Part shown: in pieces, positions 1 to 4,716 of the stretch
Numbering within the stretch: the stretch's first letter is position 1
How the letters are laid out: the number at the start of each line of letters is the position of its first letter
Assembly: GCA_002391185.1 (NCBI GenBank)
Contig: DGRY01000198.1
Location: 1 to 5,864 of the forward strand
DNA from: Prevotella sp. UBA4376
GTDB lineage: Bacteria > Bacteroidota > Bacteroidia > Bacteroidales > Bacteroidaceae
Reading direction: 5' to 3'
Length of the DNA: 5,864 nucleotides
Translations under genes and position numbers: made by a program
Notes under the pieces: generated by a model
Databases searched by the model: none
Told to the model about the DNA's origin: nothing
Seen by the model: only the letters and a program-made list of their open reading frames with translations

Positions 1-152
1 TTGAGATGAAACCGAACCTTTTCAATCGGGCTGGTGTAAAAGTTTATTTAGAAGAACTATTAGGTTGTTCTGTTGATGTTGTACGTTTAAGAGACGGTAT
101 GAATCAACTGCTCAAAAACCAAATATTAAAGTATGGAATTAGAGTCTACTGA
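1..152 (+). CDS. MntA-like nucleotidyltransferase antitoxin, C-terminal end (5' truncated by window edge)
   Basis: Only the last 49 codons are present; the reading frame starts with the codon at position 3 and stops with TGA at 150-152. The visible protein contains a segment LEELLGCSVDVVRLRDGMN and ends KNQILKYGIRVY. This is the usual C-terminal part of small MNT-fold nucleotidyltransferases, where a beta strand with VD(L/V)V is followed by a short helix and 'I(L/K)xxGxxVY'. The GS..D catalytic motif would lie upstream of the window. In MntA/HepT systems this protein AMPylates a tyrosine of the HEPN toxin and so neutralises it (family knowledge). It overlaps the downstream HEPN gene by 20 bp, which implies co-transcription and translational coupling. 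The assignment rests on this short tail plus the neighbour. Other small MNT-domain proteins cannot be excluded. Confidence 0.72.
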   Translation, partial: EMKPNLFNRAGVKVYLEELLGCSVDVVRLRDGMNQLLKNQILKYGIRVY

Positions 153-534
153 TAAAATAGCAATGGTCTATGAGACCCTCAATAATATAGAAATAGCCAT
201 AAGCAGATTGGTAGAACGAAATGTCCAAGTTCATTCTGCAAACGACTTTTTGCTTTCTCCATGGGGAATGGAAAAATTAGATGCTGCATGTATGGTAATA
301 ATCGCCTTAGGAGAAAGTGTAAAGACTCTCGATAAACTAACAGAAAAGAAACTGTTTCCTACATATCCGTCTATTGACTGGAAAAAAATTATGGGAGCGC
401 GAGACATCATTGCCCATCACTATTTCGATGTTGACGCAGAAGAAGTTTTCAGTATTATAAAAAACGACCTCGAACCATTGAAGAAAGCTATTCAATTCTT
501 CAAAAATCAACTTTTCACAGATAAGAATGATTAA
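133..534 (+). CDS. HepT-like HEPN (DUF86) ribonuclease toxin
   Basis: A 133-residue, mostly helical protein of the usual length for DUF86/HEPN toxins. The active-site motif RX4HXY is present as R90-DIIA-H95-H-Y97, followed by FDVD, which is typical of the family. In characterised HepT toxins R and H form the RNase site of the dimer, and the Tyr is AMPylated by the partner MNT antitoxin (family knowledge). An additional helix-rich segment around residues 45-68 (GMEKLDAACMVIIALGESV) matches the family's second helix region. The ATG at 133 lies inside the end of the MNT gene, so the start depends on the upstream reading frame; no good Shine-Dalgarno is visible. Gene order is antitoxin then toxin. 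The likely role is a type VII-like toxin-antitoxin module in phage defence or element stability; that role is inferred. Confidence 0.85.
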   Translation: MELESTDKIAMVYETLNNIEIAISRLVERNVQVHSANDFLLSPWGMEKLDAACMVIIALGESVKTLDKLTEKKLFPTYPSIDWKKIMGARDIIAHHYFDVDAEEVFSIIKNDLEPLKKAIQFFKNQLFTDKND

Positions 535-645
535 TTGTTTATAGTATCTGCATTATTTTTATACACACATTTTGCAAAAATATACAAGTGTTTTTGTGTG
601 GTAGGATTGCATTATTTTTAATGGATAATGTCTAAATAAAGTAAA

Positions 646-679
646 AATAGGAGAATAGCCAATTGGCTATTCTCCTATT
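646..679 (-). terminator. Rho-independent terminator of the exported-protein gene
   Basis: A perfect 15-bp inverted repeat (AATAGGAGAATAGCC at 646-660 and its complement at 665-679) surrounds the 4-nt loop AATT. Read on the minus strand the stem is followed at once by TTTTTAC, so it fits an intrinsic terminator 18 bp past the minus-strand stop codon at 697. Plus-strand transcripts from the toxin gene meet only a weak T-run after the stem (691-698), so bidirectional use is possible but less certain. Confidence 0.8.
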
Positions 680-696
680 CTTATGTTTCAACTTTT

Positions 697-1191
697 TTAA
701 TCAACCTTTAACTTTGTGTTAGCAGCAACGTTTGCTACAATCTCATATCCAGCAGGCATCTCGGCCTTTGAACCACAAATAGCACAACCTGGAATAGTAA
801 CAAATAAGAATAATACAACTGAAAGTGCAGTTCTGTTCTTACCCTTGATTTCGAAATTTCCATTCTGGATGGGAATAACAGTACCATCAGGCATTACAAT
901 CTCTGTGATTGATGCAGCCAAACGTCCACGTGTACCCCACCACGATGATTTCTTGGCTTTTGTAATAGTTGCATTAGCCATTGATCCATAAGGAATTGCT
1001 GTTACGCCGTCTACAACAATGTCGCGAGCTACTCTGAAATTCAGTTTCTGACCCTCGTCAACATCAGCAGCCTTAACTGTGTTAACAGCTTGGAAAGGAA
1101 TGAGTGTTCCTGCCTTGATTGTTACTTCTTTCTGTGCAAATGACATAGCTGACATACAGCACAATGCTAAACTCAATAATACTTTTCTCAT
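697..1191 (-). CDS. Small exported protein of unknown function
   Basis: 164 residues. Residues 1-19 are a clear Sec signal peptide (basic MRK, hydrophobic core, cleavage expected after SFA before Q20); there is no lipobox. The mature part is predicted mainly beta: 'GTLIPFQAV', 'GQKLNFRVARDIVVDGVTAIPYGSMANATI', then 'GRLAASITEIVMPDGTVIPI'. This is the repeated pattern of a value placed behind a glycine turn that is seen in many uncharacterised periplasmic proteins. A hydrophobic stretch at 122-139 could be a membrane segment or buried strand, and is followed by KAEMPAGYEIVANV. I do not recognise a catalytic motif or a named family. A long structured transcript region lies directly upstream, and a strong terminator lies 18 bp beyond the stop. 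The start is the only ATG preceding the signal peptide; no strong Shine-Dalgarno precedes it. An overlapping opposite-strand ORF (716-991) looks like a shadow. Confidence 0.8.
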   Translation of the reverse strand: MRKVLLSLALCCMSAMSFAQKEVTIKAGTLIPFQAVNTVKAADVDEGQKLNFRVARDIVVDGVTAIPYGSMANATITKAKKSSWWGTRGRLAASITEIVMPDGTVIPIQNGNFEIKGKNRTALSVVLFLFVTIPGCAICGSKAEMPAGYEIVANVAANTKLKVD

Positions 1192-1231
1192 AACGCTTAT
1201 AATTTAGAAGTTAATAAATAAGGGAATGCAA

Positions 1232-1484
1232 GGGGGATACAAAGAATGGCGTGGCCATCCTTATGCACTTACCTAAGGGGCGAGCCTAGGAAATGGAACC
1301 CCTCACTTCGTCTAAGAATGCTCCACGCCAAAAGCGTGTGCATAGCTAAGTTGAAGTGAGGAAATGCCATTCAGGCTTTTCCCATGCTCATAAATCGAAC
1401 TATTCCAAAATAAGTTTCCTAGGCTTCTTCGGTAAGTGCGAAATAATAAGCTAATGCATTAAATCCGGATTTCTCCCCGAATTT
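1232..1484 (-). ncRNA. Structured RNA, 6S / Bacteroidales-1-like candidate, or structured leader
   Basis: Non-coding DNA behind a good minus-strand promoter folds into a long rod. Pairings in plus coordinates: 1233-1237 with 1474-1478 (5 bp), 1260-1264 with 1446-1450 (5 bp), 1265-1273 with 1431-1439 (9 bp, perfect), 1284-1293 with 1415-1424 (10 bp, perfect), 1301-1309 with 1353-1361 (9 bp, perfect), 1318-1321 with 1340-1343, and 1324-1328 with 1334-1338 capped by a TTTTG loop. Between the 10-bp and inner 9-bp stems is a very asymmetric bubble (7 nt against 53 nt). A rod with a large central bubble, a phylum-type promoter and a length near 200-250 nt fits 6S RNA and the Bacteroidales-1 motif, but I cannot align it to either. 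No clear terminator separates it from the gene at 1191, so it may instead be a cis-acting 5' leader. Both ends are estimates. Confidence 0.5.
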
Positions 1485-1488
1485 TCTG

Positions 1489-1520
1489 CAAAAATAGAAA
1501 AAGAATTCAAAATAAACAAA
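1489..1520 (-). promoter_or_regulatory. Bacteroidota-type promoter for the structured RNA and exported-protein gene
   Basis: On the minus strand, TTTG (1517-1520) is followed after a 20-bp spacer by TATTTTTG (1489-1496). This matches the phylum's -33 TTTG / -7 TAnnTTTG consensus with near-ideal spacing. Transcription should begin around 1481-1485 and run toward 1191. Confidence 0.7.
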
Positions 1521-1574
1521 TAAAATGCTTACTTTTTTACAAAATTTACAAAAAATAGTACTACAAACAGAATA

Positions 1575-1589
1575 ATGATTGGAAATCAT
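1575..1589 (-). terminator. Weak hairpin past the fic gene
   Basis: ATGATT (1575-1580) and AATCAT (1584-1589) form a 6-bp stem with a 3-nt loop 39 bp beyond the fic stop. On the minus strand it is followed by TATTCTGTTTG, a poor T-tract. It is the only hairpin near the end of fic; its terminator role is tentative. Confidence 0.25.
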
Positions 1590-1628
1590 GGGGTCGAAGA
1601 AAGCGATTACTTAGTCAGCCCTCCCGCA

Positions 1629-2516
1629 TCATACTTTTATTCTAAAGTATCTCAGCAAATCTTTATACATATCCTGAGCTGTCAGACAAGTGTCTGTCAG
1701 ATAGCCGTCAATATGTCCCAACTCTTTGAGACCGCGATAATAAAACATCTTCAGTTCATCGGTAATGATAAAGGGCACGATATGATTGGCTAGACACTCC
1801 TTAAACATCAGCAATCGACCAACACGGCCATTACCATCTTGGAAAGGATGAATCTGTTCAAAGCGTACATGGAAATCGAGAATATCCCCGAATGATATAT
1901 TTTTTTTCTGGTTATACTCATCCAATAAGGCTTTCAGCTGCTTGTGTACGTCCTCTGGCGCACAAGTATCTTGTCCACCCACCTCATTTGGTAATCGTTT
2001 ATAATCACCCACAGCAAACCAATCCTTACGGCTGTCTGAGGTTCCTGATTTCAGCAAAAGATGTAGATGCTTTATCAAATCCTCAGTCAATTTATCTTCA
2101 GTATGGTCAATGATATAGTCGATGCAACGGAAATGGTTAACAGTTTCAACTATGTCGTCCACATTCACAGCCGTATCCGTTATGCCTATTGTGTTTGTTT
2201 CGAAGATATATCGCGTTTGGTCGTGCGTCAGTTTGCTACCTTCAATATGATTAGAGCTATATGTCAAGTCAATCTGTGTGCGATGGTAAATACCTCCCTT
2301 CAGCTTTGAGGCTTTCTGTTCTCTTAGTGCAGATAATAGTGGCGATACCTTTTTCTTTGTTTCGCCACGTTTAGGGACGACGGCATCTGCAGGAATATTC
2401 CAGGTCTTTCCTGTTAAGAAAGCCCCCTCTATCTTCCCCTGAGCACAGTAATTTCGAGCCGTACGCTCAGAAATACCGTACTTTTCTGAAAACTTTCTAA
2501 CTGATATATACTCCAT
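1629..2516 (-). CDS. Fic-family AMP-transferase, class II, with N-terminal DNA-binding domain
   Basis: 295 residues. Residues 1-47 form a helix-turn-helix of MerR/excisionase type (VRKFSEKYGISERTARNYC, then a short beta wing GKTWNIP), suggesting DNA binding. The Fic core carries the full catalytic motif HPFQDGNGRVGR (H223 to R234), which in the family binds ATP and moves AMP onto a hydroxyl side chain. An inhibitory helix motif (S/T)xxxE(G/N) is present N-terminal to the core as S88-NHI-E92-G93, which defines class II Fic proteins that hold themselves inactive. A flap segment before the core (residues 165-174, DWFAVGDYKR) should position the target. All key residues are intact, so the protein is predicted active but autoinhibited. 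Repeated operator-like sites in its own promoter suggest it represses itself. The target is unknown. It appears to be monocistronic. Confidence 0.93.
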   Translation of the reverse strand: MEYISVRKFSEKYGISERTARNYCAQGKIEGAFLTGKTWNIPADAVVPKRGETKKKVSPLLSALREQKASKLKGGIYHRTQIDLTYSSNHIEGSKLTHDQTRYIFETNTIGITDTAVNVDDIVETVNHFRCIDYIIDHTEDKLTEDLIKHLHLLLKSGTSDSRKDWFAVGDYKRLPNEVGGQDTCAPEDVHKQLKALLDEYNQKKNISFGDILDFHVRFEQIHPFQDGNGRVGRLLMFKECLANHIVPFIITDELKMFYYRGLKELGHIDGYLTDTCLTAQDMYKDLLRYFRIKV

Positions 2517-2526
2517 GTTTCAACGC

Positions 2527-2594
2527 TATCGGCAAGTTTTTACGCCAATTCACGCCCCAAATATACAACTTTTTGCCGATACCGGCAAGTTTTT
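2527..2594. promoter_or_regulatory. Operator cluster in the fic promoter
   Basis: Three copies of a TATCGGCAA-type site. TATCGGCAAGTTTTT (2527-2541) lies between the predicted transcription start and the ATG. TACCGGCAAGTTTTT (2580-2594, one mismatch) is a direct repeat of it. An inverted copy TTGCCGATA (2573-2581) overlaps the second, giving the palindrome TTGCCG-ATAC-CGGCAA (2573-2588), which covers the -33 element. Sites on both sides of the -7 box are a classic arrangement for repression, and the Fic protein's own helix-turn-helix is the obvious candidate regulator (inference). Confidence 0.6.
2558..2588 (-). promoter_or_regulatory. Promoter of fic
   Basis: Minus-strand TATATTTG (2558-2565) is an exact TAnnTTTG -7 element. 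The -33 position, 19 bp upstream, reads TTGC (2585-2588), one base from TTTG, and lies inside the operator palindrome. Transcription would start near 2550, giving a leader of about 35 nt before the ATG at 2516. Confidence 0.6.
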
Positions 2595-2796
2595 GAAACA
2601 AAATACACTAAATACTTCACTTTTTTACTCAATCGCCAAGTATTTATTAGTTTCTTTGCCTCATAATGTTCGCGGTTAGCCACTTTCACATCACGGGACT
2701 TTTCTGTCTGCGCCATACTGCCTAAATGAATACCTCGTTTTAGGTATTTCGATAGTTAATAAAGATATAATGTGCGTTTGATTCATTTTTTATGCA
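2595..2796. other. Intergenic stretch without a convincing gene
   Basis: No supported coding sequence. Two small hairpins are visible: AAATACTT (2610-2617) with AAGTATTT (2638-2645), and AATACCT (2729-2735) with AGGTATT (2742-2748) around the loop CGTTTT. Neither has a good T-tract. A 58-codon minus-strand ORF (2540-2716) runs through here into the fic operators and was judged doubtful. Confidence 0.5.
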
Positions 2797-2804
2797 TAAC
2801 TTTG
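2797..2804 (+). promoter_or_regulatory. Bacteroidota-type -7 element
   Basis: TAACTTTG is an exact TAnnTTTG match. A TTTG lies at 2777-2780, but the spacer is only 16 bp instead of about 19-20. Transcription would start within a few bases of the ATG at 2813. Confidence 0.45.
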
Positions 2805-2812
2805 CAGCCAAA

Positions 2813-2947
2813 ATGAAGAAAAAAAAGATATTTGTAATTTACGACAGGAATGAGAAAAAGTTTGGTCAACCACATTGGACAGATGGGAAAAGGGTAATGA
2901 TGTTTAATATAATAAATTATATTAAAGTATTAAATAATAATTACTAA
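2813..2947 (+). CDS. Possible small ORF, 44 codons, unknown
   Basis: ATG at 2813 lies 8 bp past an exact -7 element and opens a 44-residue frame: a lysine-rich start (MKKKKIFVIYDRNEKKFG), then QPHWTDGKRVMMF and an Asn/Ile-rich tail, ending with TAA at 2945-2947. No domain is recognisable. The second half is very AT-rich and the frame runs through the left arm of the 29-bp inverted repeat at 2840-2985, so it may be a gene start interrupted by that element or a chance frame. The promoter-ATG arrangement is the only positive evidence. Confidence 0.25.
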   Translation: MKKKKIFVIYDRNEKKFGQPHWTDGKRVMMFNIINYIKVLNNNY

Positions 2948-2985
2948 TAATAATTATGACCAAACTTTTTCTCGCTCTTGTCGTA
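2840..2985. repeat. 29-bp inverted repeat pair around an AT-rich 88-bp core
   Basis: The arms at 2840-2868 and 2957-2985 are inverted complements with 26 of 29 positions matching; both contain GAGAAAAAGTTTGGTCA (or its complement) and end in TACGAC/GTCGTA. The 88-bp core is strongly AT-rich. The size (146 bp) and terminal repeats resemble a small non-autonomous element, but no flanking target duplication is visible. As RNA it would be a 29-bp stem with a large loop. Confidence 0.6.
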
Positions 2986-3001
2986 TTTGTTATGTTGCAG
3001 C
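2979..3001 (+). repeat. 23-bp direct repeat, copy 1
   Basis: Matches 3515-3537 at 22 of 23 positions (A at 2992, G in the other copy). Its left end lies inside the right arm of the 2840-2985 inverted repeat, and its right end reads TATGTTGCAGC, which resembles a degenerate -7 promoter region. The two copies bracket 513 bp that include the first giant palindrome and the multi-hairpin element. Confidence 0.7.
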
Positions 3002-3119
3002 GTGTACAAAAAGACGAGCCGTAACCTATTGGATAGATACATTACGACTATCTATCAGATACTTCCCTAACAGCCCAGTACATATACAAGGAACTGCCGA
3101 AGTATTTCAGAATTTAGCA
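3002..3119. other. Spacer without identified gene
   Basis: No supported coding frame. A 7-bp hairpin (GATAGAT 3032-3038 with ATCTATC 3050-3056) is the only structure seen. Short broken frames exist but match nothing I recognise. Confidence 0.4.
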
Positions 3120-3368
3120 AAAACTACTCAACACCTCACTCGAATGCCATGAAAGCCTTATGTACAAAGGATTTGCACAGGGTGAGGTGTTTGTTGAACA
3201 TCTCACTCAACTACTCACTTAACATCTCACTTTTTCCGAATTGTAAACTGAAAGCAAGATGAGGTGATCTTGAGGTGTTGAGTGAGGTGTTTGCGAAACA
3301 CCTCACGTGGTTGAAACGCTTTGTGGCAAAGGATTTCAGAGCATTCGAGTGAGGTGTTGAGATGTTTT
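3120..3368. repeat. Giant imperfect palindrome A (249 bp) with 12-bp CTCAC units
   Basis: The sequence is complementary to itself around a centre near 3244. The outer arms 3127-3159 and 3329-3361 match at 30 of 33 positions, including a perfect 21-bp block (3127-3147 with 3341-3361). Pairing continues inward through 3182-3192 with 3296-3306, 3197-3211 with 3277-3291 (one G:T), 3214-3217 with 3271-3274, and 3223-3229 with 3260-3266. That leaves a loop of about 22 nt (3234-3255). The left arm carries tandem units AACATCTCACTC, AACTACTCACTT, AACATCTCACTT with CTCAC spaced exactly 12 bp (3202, 3214, 3226). GTGAGGTGTTT plus AACA(C/T)CTCAC also forms a small hairpin inside each arm (3182-3206 and 3282-3306). 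No gene lies within; the ORF 3211-3417 on the minus strand is an artefact of the repeat. Confidence 0.85.
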
Positions 3369-3436
3369 GATGAAAACGTAGCTTTTTTATTTCTTGTGAA
3401 ACCATTAATGCTAGCAAGAGTACTGATAGGGGATGA

Positions 3437-3508
3437 CTCCAGTCCTCCTTAGGAAGTACTGCAGTACTCCTACTAAAGGACTCAAGTCCTGCCTAGGGAG
3501 GACTGGGG
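3437..3508. repeat. Multi-hairpin (cloverleaf-like) palindromic element B
   Basis: A 17-bp outer inverted repeat (3437-3453 with 3492-3508, 15 of 17 matching) encloses two further palindromes: AGTACTGCAGTACT (3455-3468, perfect) and AGGACTCAAGTCCT (3477-3490, 6-bp arms, 2-nt loop). All the pieces are variants of AG(T/G)ACT / AGT(C/A)CT words, as if built by duplication of one short palindrome. Drawn out, it is a three-stem branched structure about 72 bp long, ending 87 bp before the peptidase start. No function is known to me. Confidence 0.75.
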
Positions 3509-3514
3509 ATAGTG

Positions 3515-3537
3515 TGTCGTATTTGTTGTGTTGCAGC
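3515..3537 (+). repeat. 23-bp direct repeat, copy 2
   Basis: Second copy of the sequence at 2979-3001 (one mismatch), immediately after element B and 58 bp before the peptidase ATG. It could be the scar of a duplication or insertion, or a repeated regulatory site. Confidence 0.7.
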
Positions 3538-3579
3538 AAAATTTTCGACTTAAATAATCGTTATCCCAAAATAATTTGC

Positions 3580-3587
3580 TACTTTTG
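3580..3587 (+). promoter_or_regulatory. -7 element of the S66 peptidase promoter
   Basis: TACTTTTG fits TAnnTTTG exactly; no good TTTG is found at the expected -33 distance. It ends 8 bp before the ATG at 3596, so the transcript would have almost no leader. Confidence 0.45.
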
Positions 3588-3595
3588 CCAGCAAT

Positions 3596-4543
3596 ATGAA
3601 GAAGTGTTGCCTGATATCGCTGATGCTCTGCTGGATGCTTTCGCTTTCAGCACAATTTTTGCATCCAGGCGATACAATCGCTATCATATCACCATCGAGC
3701 GCTACTGATACCACAACGATTAATGGTGGAATCCGTACTCTTGAGAAGTGGGGCTATCATTGTGTGGTAGCGCCTAATGCACTAAACGATTATCATGGTT
3801 TTGCAGGCACTATCGATGAGCGACTAAGTGATTTATTATGGGCCTTACGCGAGCCATCAGTTAAGGCAATTATGTGCTCGAGAGGTGGTGATGGTGCGGC
3901 TCATCTTCTTTCGCGTCTATCGCTTGATACACTCAGACAATACCCCAAGATGATTATCGGCTTTAGCGACGTTACAGCCTTGCTATGTGCTGAGGCAAGA
4001 GCTGGGGTAAAGGGCATTCATGGTTCGATGTGCTATGCACTGAAGACTTACGAGGGAACAGATACCGTTAGTCAGGCTTTGCGTCGTATGCTTGCTGGTG
4101 ATCTGCCAACCTATCGTGTAGCTCCCCATCCCCTTAATATAACAGGCAAGGCTGAGGGAACTATCGTTGGTGGCAATATGAGTGTGTTCAACGATCTGGC
4201 CGGCTCTGATTTCGATCCAATAATGCTGGATGATATCATACTGTTTATTGAAGATACAGGCGAGGGGATGAGCAAAGTAGACCGCATGCTGCACAATATC
4301 GAGGTTCGTGGCTTACAATCCCATGTCCGTGCCGTTATCGTTGGTCAATTCAATAAGTACAAGCACCCAGAGAATGGCTTTGACGATATGTATGCCATCC
4401 TGCACGAATACCTACAGCATTGGCACATACCTGTATGCTACGACTTCCCAGTAGGTCATGCTCACCTAAAAAACTTCCCACTACTAACGGGTGTAAAAGC
4501 TACGCTAGAAGTGGGAAGCGATGGGGTAACGCTACATTATTAG
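3596..4543 (+). CDS. Secreted S66-family peptidase (LD-carboxypeptidase-like)
   Basis: 315 residues, normal family length. Residues 1-19 (MKKCCLISLMLCWMLSLSA) form a probable signal peptide, then the family-typical opening HPGDTIAIISPSS at 23-35. The Ser-Glu-His triad known from LdcA can be placed: nucleophile S124 in IIGFSDVTAL, E219 in LFIEDTGE and H288 in FPVGHAHLKNFPL. The RGGDGA motif (96-101), usual before the nucleophile domain, is also present, so the enzyme looks intact. S66 enzymes cleave the L-Lys/DAP-D-Ala bond of peptidoglycan tetrapeptides during wall recycling, or related amide bonds (family knowledge). A signal peptide suggests action in the periplasm, whereas classical LdcA is cytoplasmic. 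The ATG at 3596 is chosen because it opens the signal peptide. The gene is alone, with repeat elements on both sides. Stop TAG at 4541. Confidence 0.92.
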   Translation: MKKCCLISLMLCWMLSLSAQFLHPGDTIAIISPSSATDTTTINGGIRTLEKWGYHCVVAPNALNDYHGFAGTIDERLSDLLWALREPSVKAIMCSRGGDGAAHLLSRLSLDTLRQYPKMIIGFSDVTALLCAEARAGVKGIHGSMCYALKTYEGTDTVSQALRRMLAGDLPTYRVAPHPLNITGKAEGTIVGGNMSVFNDLAGSDFDPIMLDDIILFIEDTGEGMSKVDRMLHNIEVRGLQSHVRAVIVGQFNKYKHPENGFDDMYAILHEYLQHWHIPVCYDFPVGHAHLKNFPLLTGVKATLEVGSDGVTLHY

Positions 4544-4555
4544 TTTTAGAATTTA

Positions 4556-4687
4556 TTCCCACGTTGGGAATGAATCGTTCCCAAGTTGGGAATAAACTAT
4601 TCCACCTAAGGGAATACACTATAAGGTGTAGGTCGAACAACCTGAAGACATAATTCGAACCATTCAAAGACATAGTTCGAACAAGAA
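4556..4687. repeat. 22-bp-periodic repeat array C
   Basis: Starting 12 bp after the peptidase stop, the sequence repeats every 22 bp for about six units. Units at 4556, 4578 and 4600 carry TTCC(C)A...GGGAAT; the first two are small palindromes (ATTCCCACGTTGGGAAT, TTCCCAAGTTGGGAA). Units at 4622, 4644 and 4666 instead carry TCGAAC; 4644-4660 and 4666-4682 agree at 15 of 17 positions (GAAGACATA, then TTCGAAC). The register is kept while the word changes, which suggests an old tandem array that has diverged. Two helical turns per unit would put every site on the same face of the DNA. It should lie in the peptidase 3' untranslated region if transcribed. Confidence 0.6.
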
Positions 4688-4716
4688 AGACGATTCTTAT
4701 TTTTATAGAGTTTTTC

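Noticed and set aside
549..620. Direct repeat TGCATTATTTTTA at 549-561 and 608-620 as a possible attachment site
   Set aside because: Short, AT-rich words in AT-rich intergenic DNA with no integrase nearby; chance is a sufficient explanation.
716..991. 91-codon plus-strand ORF opposite the exported-protein gene
   Set aside because: Shadow frame of a gene with a clear signal peptide, promoter and terminator on the other strand.
1232..1484. RNase P RNA, tmRNA or SRP RNA
   Set aside because: None of the conserved core sequences of these RNAs (for example the GAGGAAAGTC core of RNase P or the GGTTCGA end of tmRNA) could be found in the right context on either strand.
2540..2716. 58-codon minus-strand ORF beginning MAQTEKSRDVKVANREHYEAKK
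   Set aside because: The N-terminal part looks protein-like, but the frame runs through the fic promoter and all operator copies, has no good promoter of its own and matches no family I recognise. It may be a decayed gene remnant.
3211..3417. 68-codon minus-strand ORF in palindrome A
   Set aside because: Generated by the repeat sequence (CTCAC/GTGAG words); no promoter and no protein-like pattern.
3433..3708. 91-codon plus-strand ORF crossing element B and the peptidase start
   Set aside because: Runs through palindromic non-coding DNA and overlaps the real peptidase gene in another frame.
4556..4621. Small palindromes after the peptidase stop as its rho-independent terminator
   Set aside because: The stems are not followed by T-tracts; the 22-bp periodicity explains them better.
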